NCBI GenBank assembly: GCA_038229295.1
Contig: JBBROO010000012.1
Span: forward strand, 5,282 to 69,281
Length of the DNA stretch: 64,000 nt
Direction of reading: 5' to 3'
Source: JAJPGZ01 sp038229295
GTDB lineage: Bacteria > Verrucomicrobiota > Verrucomicrobiia > Chthoniobacterales > UBA10450
Shown: piece by piece, positions 23,795-33,125 of the stretch
How positions within the stretch are numbered: position 1 is the stretch's first letter
Layout: the number at the start of each line of letters is the position of its first letter
Program-made: the position numbers and the translations under genes
Notes under the pieces: model-generated
The model's database searches: none
What the model was told of the DNA's origin: nothing
What the model saw: the letters and a program-made list of their open reading frames with translations, nothing else

Positions 23795-25133
23795 ATGTCG
23801 ATCTTAGCGCAAGCGCGATAAGCAACCACGCGATCGGCGTTAGTTGCATAAGAAGGCGCGGCAATGAGGTATCGATGTGTGCGATGTAATCTGGCCACGC
23901 GCTGAAGATGTAACTCGCGCAATAACACGACAGCGGCGCGAGGAGTAACCAAATCAGTGCAGCTGAGCGCGCGGTGCGTTCGCGCAATAGAATGCAGACG
24001 AGGGCGACCAGACCGAGCAGCCAGAAAAAATCCCAGAGACTCTTATCGGAGATGGCCAAGAAGAATTCGCGGGCGATTCCACTCACGCGCGCGAGATTCG
24101 TTTTCAGAATCGCCCAGGAAGTTGGCGCGAAGTCACGTGACGGAACTGAGTGCACAGTTCGAAGAAAGATGGACCACGCGGCGATTATTGCGGCGCCGGG
24201 GAGCAATGAGCAGAGCGCCGCGCGAATATCCCGCTTCTTCCAAAACCAAAACGCACTGCCAATTGAAAGCACCATCCACAAAATGACTCCTTCACGTTTC
24301 ATCCAGGGCAGAGTCGCGCCAAGAACAACCGACAACGCGAAATCTTCTGGCGCGCTGTTCTCCATATAGCGCAGCAGATAAAAAATGGCGGCGAGATAAA
24401 TTCCACCGAGCGGAAGATCGGCGTAGCCGACGGTGATGCCGCCGGGCGCGCTGTAAATGCAGGGAACGAGTGGAAAGATTAAAACAACAATCCAGCCGAT
24501 CCAACGTTTACCGGCCAAAAGCGAAACGCTCATCCACAAGATCGACATGGTGGCTGCGTACCAAATCGGAAAGAGCAGCTTGACCCAAAATTGGTCGCAG
24601 GCACCGATCCATAAATAAAGCCAGGTCTCGGTCAGCGGCAGAAGCAATGGATATTCGGGATGACTGAAGCGACGCGCGGTGTCGGCGAAATACGCAATCG
24701 GCAGCGCGCCACCGTTCAGAAATGCGAAGCGCGCTTTTAATTCCCACACCGTCAACCCGTCCCATCCAAGCGTGTGCTGAAACGAAACCACGATGATCGC
24801 GGCGAGCTCGAGGAGAAACAACGCGATAAAAATCCACTCGCCAGTTTTCGATGAGTGCGTATTCGGCGCCGGCGCCGGGAATTTTCGCCAATGGCTAAAT
24901 CCGAGGGCGGCAAAAATCATGCAGATGACCGCGACCATCATTTGCAGCGCGATTCCGCGAATGAATAACCCGCCCGTCCACAGAGCGAGAGATACGGTTG
25001 CGGTTCCAAGCAACCACGCGAGTGCAAAAGCTTCCCACATACCCGGACGACGACGTATAAGCAGCATCATCACGCCGAAGCCCGCGGCGAGAATTGTGAA
25101 TAGTGCGGCGAAGATGCCGACGGCGGTGATCAT
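23724..25133 (-). CDS. Multi-pass membrane protein, GT-C glycosyltransferase-like
   Basis: The protein has 469 residues with about eleven hydrophobic segments. The first large loop after the early helices contains QHTLGWDGLTVWELKARFAF and later FSHPEYPLLLPLTETW, resembling GT-C (ArnT/PMT-like) lipid-linked-sugar transferases with an acidic loop residue. A specific donor or acceptor cannot be named. It is the last gene of the minus-strand polysaccharide locus. Its C-terminus (LPSTPPAPRPTAQ) is read from sequence complementary to the end of ppdK. Copies of the dispersed word are at 23796 and 24538. Confidence 0.7.
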   Translation of the reverse strand: MITAVGIFAALFTILAAGFGVMMLLIRRRPGMWEAFALAWLLGTATVSLALWTGGLFIRGIALQMMVAVICMIFAALGFSHWRKFPAPAPNTHSSKTGEWIFIALFLLELAAIIVVSFQHTLGWDGLTVWELKARFAFLNGGALPIAYFADTARRFSHPEYPLLLPLTETWLYLWIGACDQFWVKLLFPIWYAATMSILWMSVSLLAGKRWIGWIVVLIFPLVPCIYSAPGGITVGYADLPLGGIYLAAIFYLLRYMENSAPEDFALSVVLGATLPWMKREGVILWMVLSIGSAFWFWKKRDIRAALCSLLPGAAIIAAWSIFLRTVHSVPSRDFAPTSWAILKTNLARVSGIAREFFLAISDKSLWDFFWLLGLVALVCILLRERTARSAALIWLLLAPLSCYCASYIFSAWPDYIAHIDTSLPRLLMQLTPIAWLLIALALRSTSTLPSTPPAPRPTAQSAHGTDCS

Positions 25134-25588
25134 CGCGGAGCGATCAAAGTTAGATTCGGTCCGATCGATTCGCGGGAGCGCGCATCAGTGTTCGTGGCTG
25201 GCGTGCCGCAGAAGAGCACGCTGGTTCCCGGAAACATATCGGCACTGAAACGCTCGTTAGGCTGCAACTCTACCTTGTCGATCTTGCGCGGCCAGGTGAG
25301 ATAACAGACGGCCGAGTACACGAAATCCCAACGATCGTTATTCCTGGCGGAGACGAAAAGAATGGGAGAGCCGGCTGGTAATCGGCTGAAGATTTCGTCG
25401 AGCCGTGTCGTCGGCTCGCGCACGAGAAGAAGCGCTTCGAGGAAATGATCCATCGATGCATTCGGTTTTGCGGGGATAATCTTTTCATGCAGAAGATGCG
25501 TGATCAAAACCGGCGCATTACGCGCGACGAAGATCGACAATAACAACGCCCAGGCGGCGGCGTAGATTTGCTTTCGACGGAAGCGCAC
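25130..25588 (-). CDS. Hypothetical membrane-anchored protein of the polysaccharide locus
   Basis: A 152-residue protein begins with a basic stretch (MRFRRKQIY) and one membrane segment (AAWALLLSIFVARNAPVLIT), then a globular domain with ILFVSARNNDRWDFVYSAVC and GTSVLFCGTPATNTDARS. No family is recognised. Its stop overlaps the start of the next GT-C gene by four bases, and the GT39-like gene lies eight bases upstream. The three are therefore likely translated together, and it may assist these transferases. Confidence 0.65.
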   Translation of the reverse strand: MRFRRKQIYAAAWALLLSIFVARNAPVLITHLLHEKIIPAKPNASMDHFLEALLLVREPTTRLDEIFSRLPAGSPILFVSARNNDRWDFVYSAVCYLTWPRKIDKVELQPNERFSADMFPGTSVLFCGTPATNTDARSRESIGPNLTLIAPR

Positions 25589-25596
25589 GTGCTTGA

Positions 25597-27093
25597 TCAG
25601 AAGTGCAGACGATACAACCAGACATCCGGGCCGAAAGGCGAAAAGGCGACGGAGACTGTCTCAAACTTTTGCATGTCGATCTTATCGCTGCGGCCGAGAT
25701 CGGGATAAAACTTTACCGGCAAAGAGTCTTCGGCGCGCGTGAAGACGAGATAAGCTGCGTGTTGCGCGCGCAGATGGGATTCAAACGCTTCGACATTTTG
25801 CTGGGCCTCCGCGGGCATTGATTGAGAACGAAGGAAACGATCTGGCGGCAAGTGAGACAAGACACGAACGGCGACATCGTCGGAGAAGCAACGCCAGTTA
25901 TCGTTAGGCGACTGGCCGAGCGCAGCGACGAGCGCATCGGTTATTTGTTGTTGCGCATGAGAGTCGGCCATGACTTTGAAGACTGTCGGAATCTGCGGCC
26001 GTGCTCCGGCGAGACAGAGCACCAAAGCGACGACGGCAACCGATCTGGCGGCGCGATGGAATTTCCAATCATCGATGAGTAATTGAAGCAGCCACGCTAA
26101 CAACGGAAGGCCGAGGACGAATAAGCTCAAGCCGTAACGCGGCAGGAACACGGGCTGACGTTTTGTGACGTAGCCGGCAAAGAGAAATCCGATTAGACCG
26201 ATCGCGTAAGCAGCCGTGGCGGCGACGGCTGGAGAAAAGCGACGTTGTTTTCGGACGAACTGAAAGATCGACAATCCACTCGCAACGATGATGGCCAGAA
26301 ACGCCACGTTGTTTGCGCCTAACAAAAGATATTCGACGTCTTGCCGAATATCGGCGGCGGTGAAACCGCGACGGCTCGGATAGAAGTCGATATAGCTCGC
26401 CTGGTATCGCACGCGGTCGGCGAAATAAGCGAACGGGTTTCCCGTGGCGAGATCGCAAATGCCTAACCAAAGCACCGGCGGAAGAAACAAGATCGACAAT
26501 GCGATCCACGAGATTTTTCGCTCACCACAAAACTGAATGAGCGGAATCATGATCACGAGGGTCCAGGCTTCGAGGCGAACACTCGCGGCCAGCGCGGCGA
26601 AAACCGCCGCGACGATCCAGCGTTGTTGCAAAACAAAGTAGAGACTGCCCAGAACTAAACAGGCGTGCGGCACGTCTGTCATCGCAGCCGCGGAGTAAAG
26701 AATGTGCAACGGATTGCAGAGAACGAGGACGAACACCGCGCATGAAAGCAGAAAATTTCGCGTCAGCTTTTGCGTGATCGCGAAGACGAGCACGCAGCTG
26801 ATTGCGCCACAGAGACTGGACAGAATTTTTGCAACCAGAAGTGGATTGTCGATCCAAACATTCGGGATGGCGGCGGTGAGTTGAAACAGCGGCAGCCAAA
26901 AACCGAACAGGTCGACGATCTGGAAATGGCCGGTGCGCATGTTGGCGCTCAACCGCGCGATCATCTCGACATAGGAGTAGCCGTCCTGCTCGGCGTTCGG
27001 CAGGAGGCAGGCCGCGAGCAGGCGAGTCGCCACGGCGATCAAAAGCAGAAAGTAAATGGTGACTCGTGATCGGTGAATGGAGTCAGTATTCAC
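25597..27093 (-). CDS. GT39/PMT-like membrane glycosyltransferase
   Basis: A 498-residue membrane protein with about twelve hydrophobic segments. The loop after the first helix has LLPNAEQDGYSYVEMIARLS, with an Asp in the position typical of the catalytic acidic residue in GT-C enzymes. AMTDVPHACLVLGSLYFVL and AALAASVRLEAWTLVIMIPL resemble dolichyl-phosphate-mannose-type transferases. The GTG start is followed by codons made from the repetitive sequence at 27058-27120, so the first ten or so residues are not family sequence. Donor sugar is unknown. It is part of the minus-strand operon. Confidence 0.72.
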   Translation of the reverse strand: MNTDSIHRSRVTIYFLLLIAVATRLLAACLLPNAEQDGYSYVEMIARLSANMRTGHFQIVDLFGFWLPLFQLTAAIPNVWIDNPLLVAKILSSLCGAISCVLVFAITQKLTRNFLLSCAVFVLVLCNPLHILYSAAAMTDVPHACLVLGSLYFVLQQRWIVAAVFAALAASVRLEAWTLVIMIPLIQFCGERKISWIALSILFLPPVLWLGICDLATGNPFAYFADRVRYQASYIDFYPSRRGFTAADIRQDVEYLLLGANNVAFLAIIVASGLSIFQFVRKQRRFSPAVAATAAYAIGLIGFLFAGYVTKRQPVFLPRYGLSLFVLGLPLLAWLLQLLIDDWKFHRAARSVAVVALVLCLAGARPQIPTVFKVMADSHAQQQITDALVAALGQSPNDNWRCFSDDVAVRVLSHLPPDRFLRSQSMPAEAQQNVEAFESHLRAQHAAYLVFTRAEDSLPVKFYPDLGRSDKIDMQKFETVSVAFSPFGPDVWLYRLHF

Positions 27094-27120
27094 GAGTCAC
27101 AATTCACCGATCACATTTCA
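27058..27120. repeat. Degenerate short-unit repeat (ATTCAC/GTGA type) with inverted symmetry
   Basis: The segment reads gtgactcgtgatcggtgaat on one side and attcacgagtcacaattcac on the other, so the two halves pair. The units are about seven bases long (ATTCACG, AGTCACA, ATTCACC). It spans the short gap between two polysaccharide genes and supplies the first codons of the GT39-like gene. Confidence 0.55.
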
Positions 27121-29496
27121 CTTCTTTGCGGCCGCATTGCGATAAGCCAGCCACGCGTTCCAGGCGCGCTCCCAATTTTCTTTCATGGCCCAGCATTGCG
27201 CTTCGAGAAAACGGAAATAGGCGGGCGAATTCGCGCGTTCGCTGAAGTGGCGCACGGTCACGAGCGCGTCGTCGATGCGGCCGCGTTTGATCTGCTCGTG
27301 GTAGAGCGCGTAGCCAGTTCCGTAATTGTCCGGGCTGCTGACGTAACGCTGCTGCAAATCTTCCAGCGTCTCGTTGCCGGACGAGCGCGGCAATGCGACG
27401 GCGTCGCCGAAGCGCTGCGTCAATTCGTAAGCGGCGCGAAAATCATTTTTGCTCGCGCGGTATTTCGCCATGCCAAACCAGGCGAACGGCATCCAATGCG
27501 AATGCGTCTGCACGGTTTGCGCAAGTTGATCGAGATTGCCGCGTTCCGACCACAATGCGAACAGCGCGAGTTTTTCTGGTTCTGTTAGGCCATTCAATTC
27601 GGGATCGCGCGCGGACAACATGCCGATGCCGCGATCGAAGGCCGCGCCAGAAGTGCGGCTTAGATACGCGAGAGCGAGATCAGGTTGCCCGAATCCTATC
27701 TCTTCCAGAATGCGCGCGACTTCGGGGCTGCCCATCGCCGCGTTCGTAAGCATGCTCGCGTAAACCTCAGCGCGATGCGGGCCCGCACGGCGCAAAGCCT
27801 CGCGCCACGCGGTCGCGGCCAACATCGGACGTAATGGAAGCCACGCGCTGCCTTCGGCGAACGGCACCTCGTAGGCGTTCGGTTCAAGAAAACGGGCGCG
27901 CCGAAAGTCATCCAATGCGTTCTGCCACTGCTTCGCGCCGAGCTCGCCCAGCGCGCGTGTGAAATAGAGTTGCCAATCTAATGGCGCCCACAAAAGACCG
28001 CGTGTGCTAATGGTAATCGCTTCGGAGAAATTGCGCGCACGGTTGGCGCTGGGCGCGAGTTGTTTTGCATTTGAAACGCCGACTGAACCAGGGACGAGCA
28101 TTTTCCCACGCACCGCGACAATCCATGACACTCCGCTCAGGAGGAGAATAATTCCGATAAGCCGAAATGTGGGCGCGATCGCGCGACTTGGTTTTAGATT
28201 GAGTGGCCGATGCAACGACATGCCGAGCAGAAACAATCCGGCGAAGACGGTGCCGACACGATGACCGCTAACATCGACAAGTCCATGCACGGCGAAGGCG
28301 AGCGCGGCGACAAGCGCGGCCAAACGGAAACGTTGATTCGTTCCTTCCTGCAACGGCAGCACACGTCGAACAATCAGCGCCGCCCCGCCGATGATGAGCA
28401 CAACCGCAGGCCAACCGAGTTCGGCCCACGTCCAGAGCCAGTCGCTTTCCGGATGGAGCGCGCGCGAATCGGCAAATGATTGATCGCGAAAGATGGCGAA
28501 GACCGCATCGAAATTTCCGAGACCGACTCCGCACCACGGCGATGCGCGAATAAGATCGAAGGTGTCGTGGAAAATCTTCCAACGAAAATCGGTCGACATT
28601 CCCGTGCCGCCCAGGCCGTGCAGGTGGAAGCGTTCCAACGTTTGTCCGCCTAAAATCAGAATCGCGCTCAGCAAAAGAAGCAGAAAAGAAAAGCCGAGGG
28701 CGATGCGCGCGCCGGAGCGTTGACGCAGCGCTACCACCAGAATCCAGAGCGCGCTGCCGGCGACGAGAATGGCGAGACCCGCTCGCGAAAAATTTAGGAG
28801 GATGGCAGCCAGCAAGATCGACAATGCCGGGAGCCAAACGAGCCAGCGTTTGCGGCCGCGGCGCAGGTCGTCCTGACCGCACGCGAGCAGGAGGATCGAG
28901 GTGATGCCGAAGAGATCGGCGGTTTGATTTCGATTTGGGAACGGGCCGAAGTTGCGCTGATTAATCCAGAACGGAAAGGCGGCGTGCATGAGATGAAGCA
29001 AGATCGACATCGCAGCCAGAGAAACGACGCCGGTAACAAAAAACCGAAGTTGAAAACGGACGGCGCGAAGTTCGATTTCCTGCGTGCTGACGGTATAGAG
29101 CCAGGTCATGCCGCCGAGCAGACTAACGAGCGCGCTCGCCGTCATCCACGGTTGCGGTGAAACATTGGTCGGAAGCGAAATGCCGAAGTCTTCAGCGAGC
29201 GCCGTTCGCCACTGCGGAAATAAAAACCAATGCGCCGGTAAATACGCGACCAATGCCAGCGCCAGCAAAGCCGCGAACACGCCATTGAAAGCGAGACCAA
29301 GCGACAAGCGCGGGGGTTGGATAAGAATGAACAATCCTAGAATCGCGAGCACGATTCCCTCAGCCCATTTTTTCGTGCCGCCGCCAAGGAAACAGGCCAG
29401 GACCGGCAGCAACGCGATGACAATGTTGCTGAGGGAATTTCCCCCGGGCAACGCGCGTCTTTTGCGGCTTGGAGATTGGCTGGCGGATTCTGGCAT
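27118..29496 (-). CDS. O-antigen ligase/polymerase-like protein with C-terminal TPR region
   Basis: A 792-residue protein. The first 430 or so residues hold about twelve membrane segments and the Wzy/WaaL-type periplasmic region: RWKIFHDTFDLIRASPWCGV then GLGNFDAVFAIFRDQSFADS and HPESDWLWTWAELG. The remaining part is soluble and TPR-like (NALDDFRRARFLEPNAYEVP). O-antigen ligase family members polymerise or transfer polyprenyl-linked glycans in the periplasm. A TPR tail is common in longer variants. This is one of two such proteins in the locus (see 38694). Confidence 0.8.
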   Translation of the reverse strand: MPESASQSPSRKRRALPGGNSLSNIVIALLPVLACFLGGGTKKWAEGIVLAILGLFILIQPPRLSLGLAFNGVFAALLALALVAYLPAHWFLFPQWRTALAEDFGISLPTNVSPQPWMTASALVSLLGGMTWLYTVSTQEIELRAVRFQLRFFVTGVVSLAAMSILLHLMHAAFPFWINQRNFGPFPNRNQTADLFGITSILLLACGQDDLRRGRKRWLVWLPALSILLAAILLNFSRAGLAILVAGSALWILVVALRQRSGARIALGFSFLLLLLSAILILGGQTLERFHLHGLGGTGMSTDFRWKIFHDTFDLIRASPWCGVGLGNFDAVFAIFRDQSFADSRALHPESDWLWTWAELGWPAVVLIIGGAALIVRRVLPLQEGTNQRFRLAALVAALAFAVHGLVDVSGHRVGTVFAGLFLLGMSLHRPLNLKPSRAIAPTFRLIGIILLLSGVSWIVAVRGKMLVPGSVGVSNAKQLAPSANRARNFSEAITISTRGLLWAPLDWQLYFTRALGELGAKQWQNALDDFRRARFLEPNAYEVPFAEGSAWLPLRPMLAATAWREALRRAGPHRAEVYASMLTNAAMGSPEVARILEEIGFGQPDLALAYLSRTSGAAFDRGIGMLSARDPELNGLTEPEKLALFALWSERGNLDQLAQTVQTHSHWMPFAWFGMAKYRASKNDFRAAYELTQRFGDAVALPRSSGNETLEDLQQRYVSSPDNYGTGYALYHEQIKRGRIDDALVTVRHFSERANSPAYFRFLEAQCWAMKENWERAWNAWLAYRNAAAKK

Positions 29497-29650
29497 TAGC
29501 CGGGAAGAGATACCATGGTATGGGAATGGCTAGTTAGATCGACAATTCGATGCGGATAACGAGCCAGGCCACCATCTTGGCCACCAGTTTACCACGAGTT
29601 GAAGGGGCGCCGCCATCGCGTACTCTCAACGCTGCCGGACGCTCATAGTC
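29497..29650. promoter_or_regulatory. Divergent promoter region of the polysaccharide locus
   Basis: The two flanking genes, the ligase-like gene on the minus strand and the glycosylphosphotransferase gene on the plus strand, start away from this 154-base gap. It must therefore contain at least two promoters. It includes a T-variant of the dispersed word (29535, GTTAGATCGACA). No specific -10 or -35 boxes could be assigned. Confidence 0.45.
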
Positions 29651-31054
29651 ATGCTGACGCAACGCAAGGAAGGTCTCTACCGCCTTTTCCTTTTCTGCCA
29701 GATCCTCATCGTCGCCCTTCTCTTTTGGTTAGGCGTCTGGGTGATGGTCAGCTTTTATTCGCCCGGCGCCGATCTGACGTGGCGACGTTACAGCATCTAT
29801 TGCGGTCTGCTTGTCCTCGGCATGTTGCTGGAATCATTCACGCGCGAAGGTTCGAAAAACTATTTTTTGCAGAACGAATTGCTGCGGCAACATCGCCTCA
29901 GTCTGCGCCAGACCATCGCGAGCATCAGCATGCTCGTCCTGTATCTCATCGCGACCAAAGACGCGTTCATCTCGCGAATTTTCTTTTTCAATTTCGTGCC
30001 GTGGCTTTACGTCGCGCTTTTGTTTTCGCACTACTATCTGCCGCCGCTCCTCGCCCGCACAATTTTCCGACGCGAAGACAAAACGTTATTGATCGGCACA
30101 CCGGAAAAAGCGGCGGCGCTGCGCGATTGGCTTCGGCGCAAAGCGGAAATTGGATTGCGCACCGTCGGTTTAATTTCGGACGATAAGATCGACATCGTGC
30201 CCTCCGGCATTCCGCCGGTGCTCGGCCGCTCCAAAGATTTAGAGCGAATCATTCGCGAGCGCGAGATTACGCAGGTCATCCTGCTCGAGTTTCCGCTCTT
30301 CAACGAAATCAACTGGGAGATCATTCGCACGTGCGATCATCTCGGCGTCCGTCTACTCATCGTCAGCGACCTCGAAGAAAAGCTGCGGCATTCCGTCACG
30401 CACTTCGAGGATGACGGCTTCCGTTTCATCGGCTTGCGCGAAGAGCCGCTCGAAAATCCGCTTAACCGTTTTTTCAAGCGCGCACTCGATCTTGCTATCG
30501 CCATTCCGGTCATGCTCTGCATTTTCCCAGTGTTCGCTGTCATTGTCTGGATGGCGCAACGATTCCAGTCACCCGGTCCGCTCCTGCACGTGCAAACGCG
30601 CGCCGGCATGCAAAATCGACAATTCACGATTTACAAATTTCGCACCATGCGCGCGAACAATGGCGAGGTCACGCGACAAGCCAGCAACAACGACGAGCGT
30701 GTTTATCCGCTCGGAAAAATCTTCCGCAAGCTCAGCATCGACGAGATTCCACAATTCTGGAACGTGCTCCAGGGCGACATGAGCATCGTCGGCCCGCGTC
30801 CGCATCTCATCGAACACAACAACCAGTTTTCGCAGTTGATGGCGAACTATCATGTGCGCGCGTTTATCAAACCGGGCATCACCGGTCTCGCGCAGGTGCG
30901 CGGTTATCGCGGCGAAGCCCGCGATAACGCCGACATCGAAAATCGCGTCGCCTGCGACATCGAATATCTGGAGAACTGGAACTTCTCTCTCGAATGCGCA
31001 ATTATTCTGCGCACGTTCGCGCAGGTCGTCGTTCCGCCGCGAACGGCTTATTGA
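29651..31054 (+). CDS. Exopolysaccharide initiating polyprenyl glycosylphosphotransferase
   Basis: The enzyme transfers a sugar-1-phosphate to undecaprenyl phosphate, the first step of a repeat unit. The N-terminal part has four membrane segments (LFLFCQILIVALLFWLGVWV and others). Next comes a Rossmann-like domain with LLIGTPEKAAAL, then a further membrane helix and the PF02397-type catalytic domain: FTIYKFRTMRANNG, LSIDEIPQFWNVLQGDMSIV, then GPRPHL and KPGITGLAQV. The 467 residues match WbaP/WcaJ-like enzymes. The sugar is unknown. It is one of few plus-strand genes in the locus. A copy of the dispersed word (30185) encodes SDDKIDIVP. Confidence 0.93.
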   Translation: MLTQRKEGLYRLFLFCQILIVALLFWLGVWVMVSFYSPGADLTWRRYSIYCGLLVLGMLLESFTREGSKNYFLQNELLRQHRLSLRQTIASISMLVLYLIATKDAFISRIFFFNFVPWLYVALLFSHYYLPPLLARTIFRREDKTLLIGTPEKAAALRDWLRRKAEIGLRTVGLISDDKIDIVPSGIPPVLGRSKDLERIIREREITQVILLEFPLFNEINWEIIRTCDHLGVRLLIVSDLEEKLRHSVTHFEDDGFRFIGLREEPLENPLNRFFKRALDLAIAIPVMLCIFPVFAVIVWMAQRFQSPGPLLHVQTRAGMQNRQFTIYKFRTMRANNGEVTRQASNNDERVYPLGKIFRKLSIDEIPQFWNVLQGDMSIVGPRPHLIEHNNQFSQLMANYHVRAFIKPGITGLAQVRGYRGEARDNADIENRVACDIEYLENWNFSLECAIILRTFAQVVVPPRTAY

Positions 31055-32268
31055 GCGACGCTCTTGAGTTGCTCAATAAAATCCGCCAGCAATTTACGCT
31101 GATCGAACCGCGCGACATAGGCGCGACCATTCACGCCCCACTGACGTAGCGGTTGTCGATCTTGCGCCAGATCGCGAAACGTCTGCGCAAGCTTCGTCGC
31201 GTTCCCCGGCAACACATTGACGCCGAATCGGCCTTCATTCACTGCTTTCGCCAACGCACTTTCGTCATCCGCAACGGTCACGACCGGGCTTTCGTGCGCG
31301 AGCGTGACCAGAAGTTTGCTCGGGAAGAATGCATTCCCAGATCCGCTTTGCTGCGTGATCAACGAAACGTCCGCGTCCACCAACAACTCCTGGTACTCGC
31401 GCCCAAAATGCAGCGGCAACATCGAAACGTTGGCAAGATGTCGATCTTGCACCGCCTTCTCCAGTGCCGCGCGCTCGGCGCCGTCGCCGCAAAGAACGAT
31501 GCGAATTGTTCTCTCCCCGCGAAGTTGCTCTGCCACATCGAGTAGTACATCCAAGCCCTGCTTTACGCCGAGATTGCCGGCGTAGATCGCCAGAAAATCA
31601 TCGGCGCCAAAACCGTGACGAGCGCGAAAAGTTCCGCGCGCCGGAATCTCATCCGGGATAACGACGCCGTTCGGAAACAGGATAAGCTTGTCGTTAGGCA
31701 CACCTTTGCGGCGAAACGCGTCCACGATTTCGTCGCTGATTCCGGAAACGCGCGCCGCGTGTTCGTAAGCAAAGGCTTCGAGCCAATACAACGCGCGCGT
31801 GAACCACCCCTGCCGCAGCATTCCCAATCCAACCGCGGCGTCCGGTTGCAAATCCTGTACATGAAAAACAAACGGCGCTTGTTTGATTTGAGTGACGAAC
31901 CACGCGGCCATGCCGAGCAACAACGGCGGCGAGACCGCGATATAAACGTCAGCTCGTTTGAGCGAGAGAATTTTTAGCGTCGATGTCGCGATGAAAGTCG
32001 CTTCGTGAATGATTCGCTTCCATGCCGAAACTTGCGCGGGAACAAAATGCCAGCAGCGATGGACGCGCACGCCATTCACGCGCTCGCTCCGAAATAGAAC
32101 ATGTCGATCTTGCGGAAGTTTTTGCCACGTCGGGTAATACGGAAACGTCGTCACCATCTCGACATCGACGCCTTTGCTCTGTAGAAATTCGCACAGCGCG
32201 ACATTGTGCGGCGAAATGCCGGTGATCTCGGGCGCGTAATTAATCCCCCAGACGATGATCCGCATCAC
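31048..32268 (-). CDS. GT4 glycosyltransferase, WcaI-like
   Basis: A cytoplasmic GT-B enzyme adding a sugar from a nucleotide donor. IVWGINYAPEITGISPHNVA, VVTTFPYYP-type and HVQDLQPDAAVGLGML segments are characteristic of the WcaI (colanic-acid) subgroup, and the donor-binding domain has FLAIYAGNLGVKQGLDVLLD and SGSGNAFFPSKLLVTLAHES. The 406 residues fit. Its 3' end overlaps that of the glycosylphosphotransferase gene by seven bases (convergent). Four bases link its start to the stop of the upstream GT2 gene. Confidence 0.85.
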   Translation of the reverse strand: MMRIIVWGINYAPEITGISPHNVALCEFLQSKGVDVEMVTTFPYYPTWQKLPQDRHVLFRSERVNGVRVHRCWHFVPAQVSAWKRIIHEATFIATSTLKILSLKRADVYIAVSPPLLLGMAAWFVTQIKQAPFVFHVQDLQPDAAVGLGMLRQGWFTRALYWLEAFAYEHAARVSGISDEIVDAFRRKGVPNDKLILFPNGVVIPDEIPARGTFRARHGFGADDFLAIYAGNLGVKQGLDVLLDVAEQLRGERTIRIVLCGDGAERAALEKAVQDRHLANVSMLPLHFGREYQELLVDADVSLITQQSGSGNAFFPSKLLVTLAHESPVVTVADDESALAKAVNEGRFGVNVLPGNATKLAQTFRDLAQDRQPLRQWGVNGRAYVARFDQRKLLADFIEQLKSVAQ

Positions 32269-33125
32269 TCGCGCTCAGAGCGTCGGCGCAGCTCGTAAGT
32301 TTTGGCCACGGACAGGAATTCGTAAACCGCGTGCAGCCGCGCGAAATAATAACCGTCGCGACCATCAAGAAATCCCTTCTGCCAAACGTAAATGTAGAGA
32401 AAACGAAGCAGCGGCCGAAACGGCAAACGCTGCGACAATGCTTTTAGCTTTCGCCGAAGATCGACATGTTCATGCGCGAAGTTGTCGGCCTCTTTGCCTA
32501 ACTGTCCACCAGCGGCCACGCGCGCTTCCCAATTCGAATAGCGATTGTGCTTCTCGATGAAAACTTCGACTGAAGGAAAAGCGTGATGCTCCATTTCACA
32601 TCTAAGCCGCGCCGTCGCTCCTTTCACCACGACGTGCTCGTGCACTTCGTTGTCACCGCTGTCCGTTTCGGCCGCGGTTAGTTTTTCATAACGGCCCAGG
32701 GCATGCCGGAATAAGCGAAGATTCCAGTTCGGATAATAGGAATGCCGCAACCGGCGGCCGAGAAAAATGAAATACCGATTGATCCAGTAACCCGCGAGCG
32801 CGCCCGCGTTTGCGATGGCGCTGGCAAATTCAGATTCTGCTTCCGCGGGCAAAACCTCGTCCGCGTCCAGAATGAAAATCCATTCGTGTTTGAATGGCAG
32901 ATTCTCCAGCGCCCAATTTTTCTTCTTCGGCCAGGTAGCGTTGAATTGAAATTGGACGACCTTGCCGCCGAGGCGTTCCGCGATTTCAATCGAACCATCT
33001 GTGCTCTGCGAATCGACCACAAAGATTTCGTCGGCCCATTGGATGCAGCCGAGACAGCGAGAAAGATTCTCCGCTTCGTTTTTGATCGGCACGATGACCG
33101 ACACCGGAACTTTTATTTTCATCAC
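32265..33125 (-). CDS. GT2 glycosyltransferase, WaaE/KdtX-like
   Basis: A GT-A fold enzyme of 286 residues. The N-terminal VSVIVPIKNEAENLSRCLGC and DEIFVVDSQSTDGS bind the nucleotide sugar. The DxD metal motif is in WIFILDADEVL. NWNLRLFRHALGRYE, NEVHEHVVV and the later FIEKHNRYSNWEA match the LPS-core beta-glucosyltransferase WaaE/KdtX subgroup. It is in an operon with four-base overlaps on both sides. Confidence 0.85.
   Translation of the reverse strand: MMKIKVPVSVIVPIKNEAENLSRCLGCIQWADEIFVVDSQSTDGSIEIAERLGGKVVQFQFNATWPKKKNWALENLPFKHEWIFILDADEVLPAEAESEFASAIANAGALAGYWINRYFIFLGRRLRHSYYPNWNLRLFRHALGRYEKLTAAETDSGDNEVHEHVVVKGATARLRCEMEHHAFPSVEVFIEKHNRYSNWEARVAAGGQLGKEADNFAHEHVDLRRKLKALSQRLPFRPLLRFLYIYVWQKGFLDGRDGYYFARLHAVYEFLSVAKTYELRRRSERE

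Noticed and set aside
29599..30186. A 195-codon frame overlapping the start of the glycosylphosphotransferase gene
   Set aside because: Composition is Arg/His-rich shadow sequence; the overlapping frame has a recognised family.
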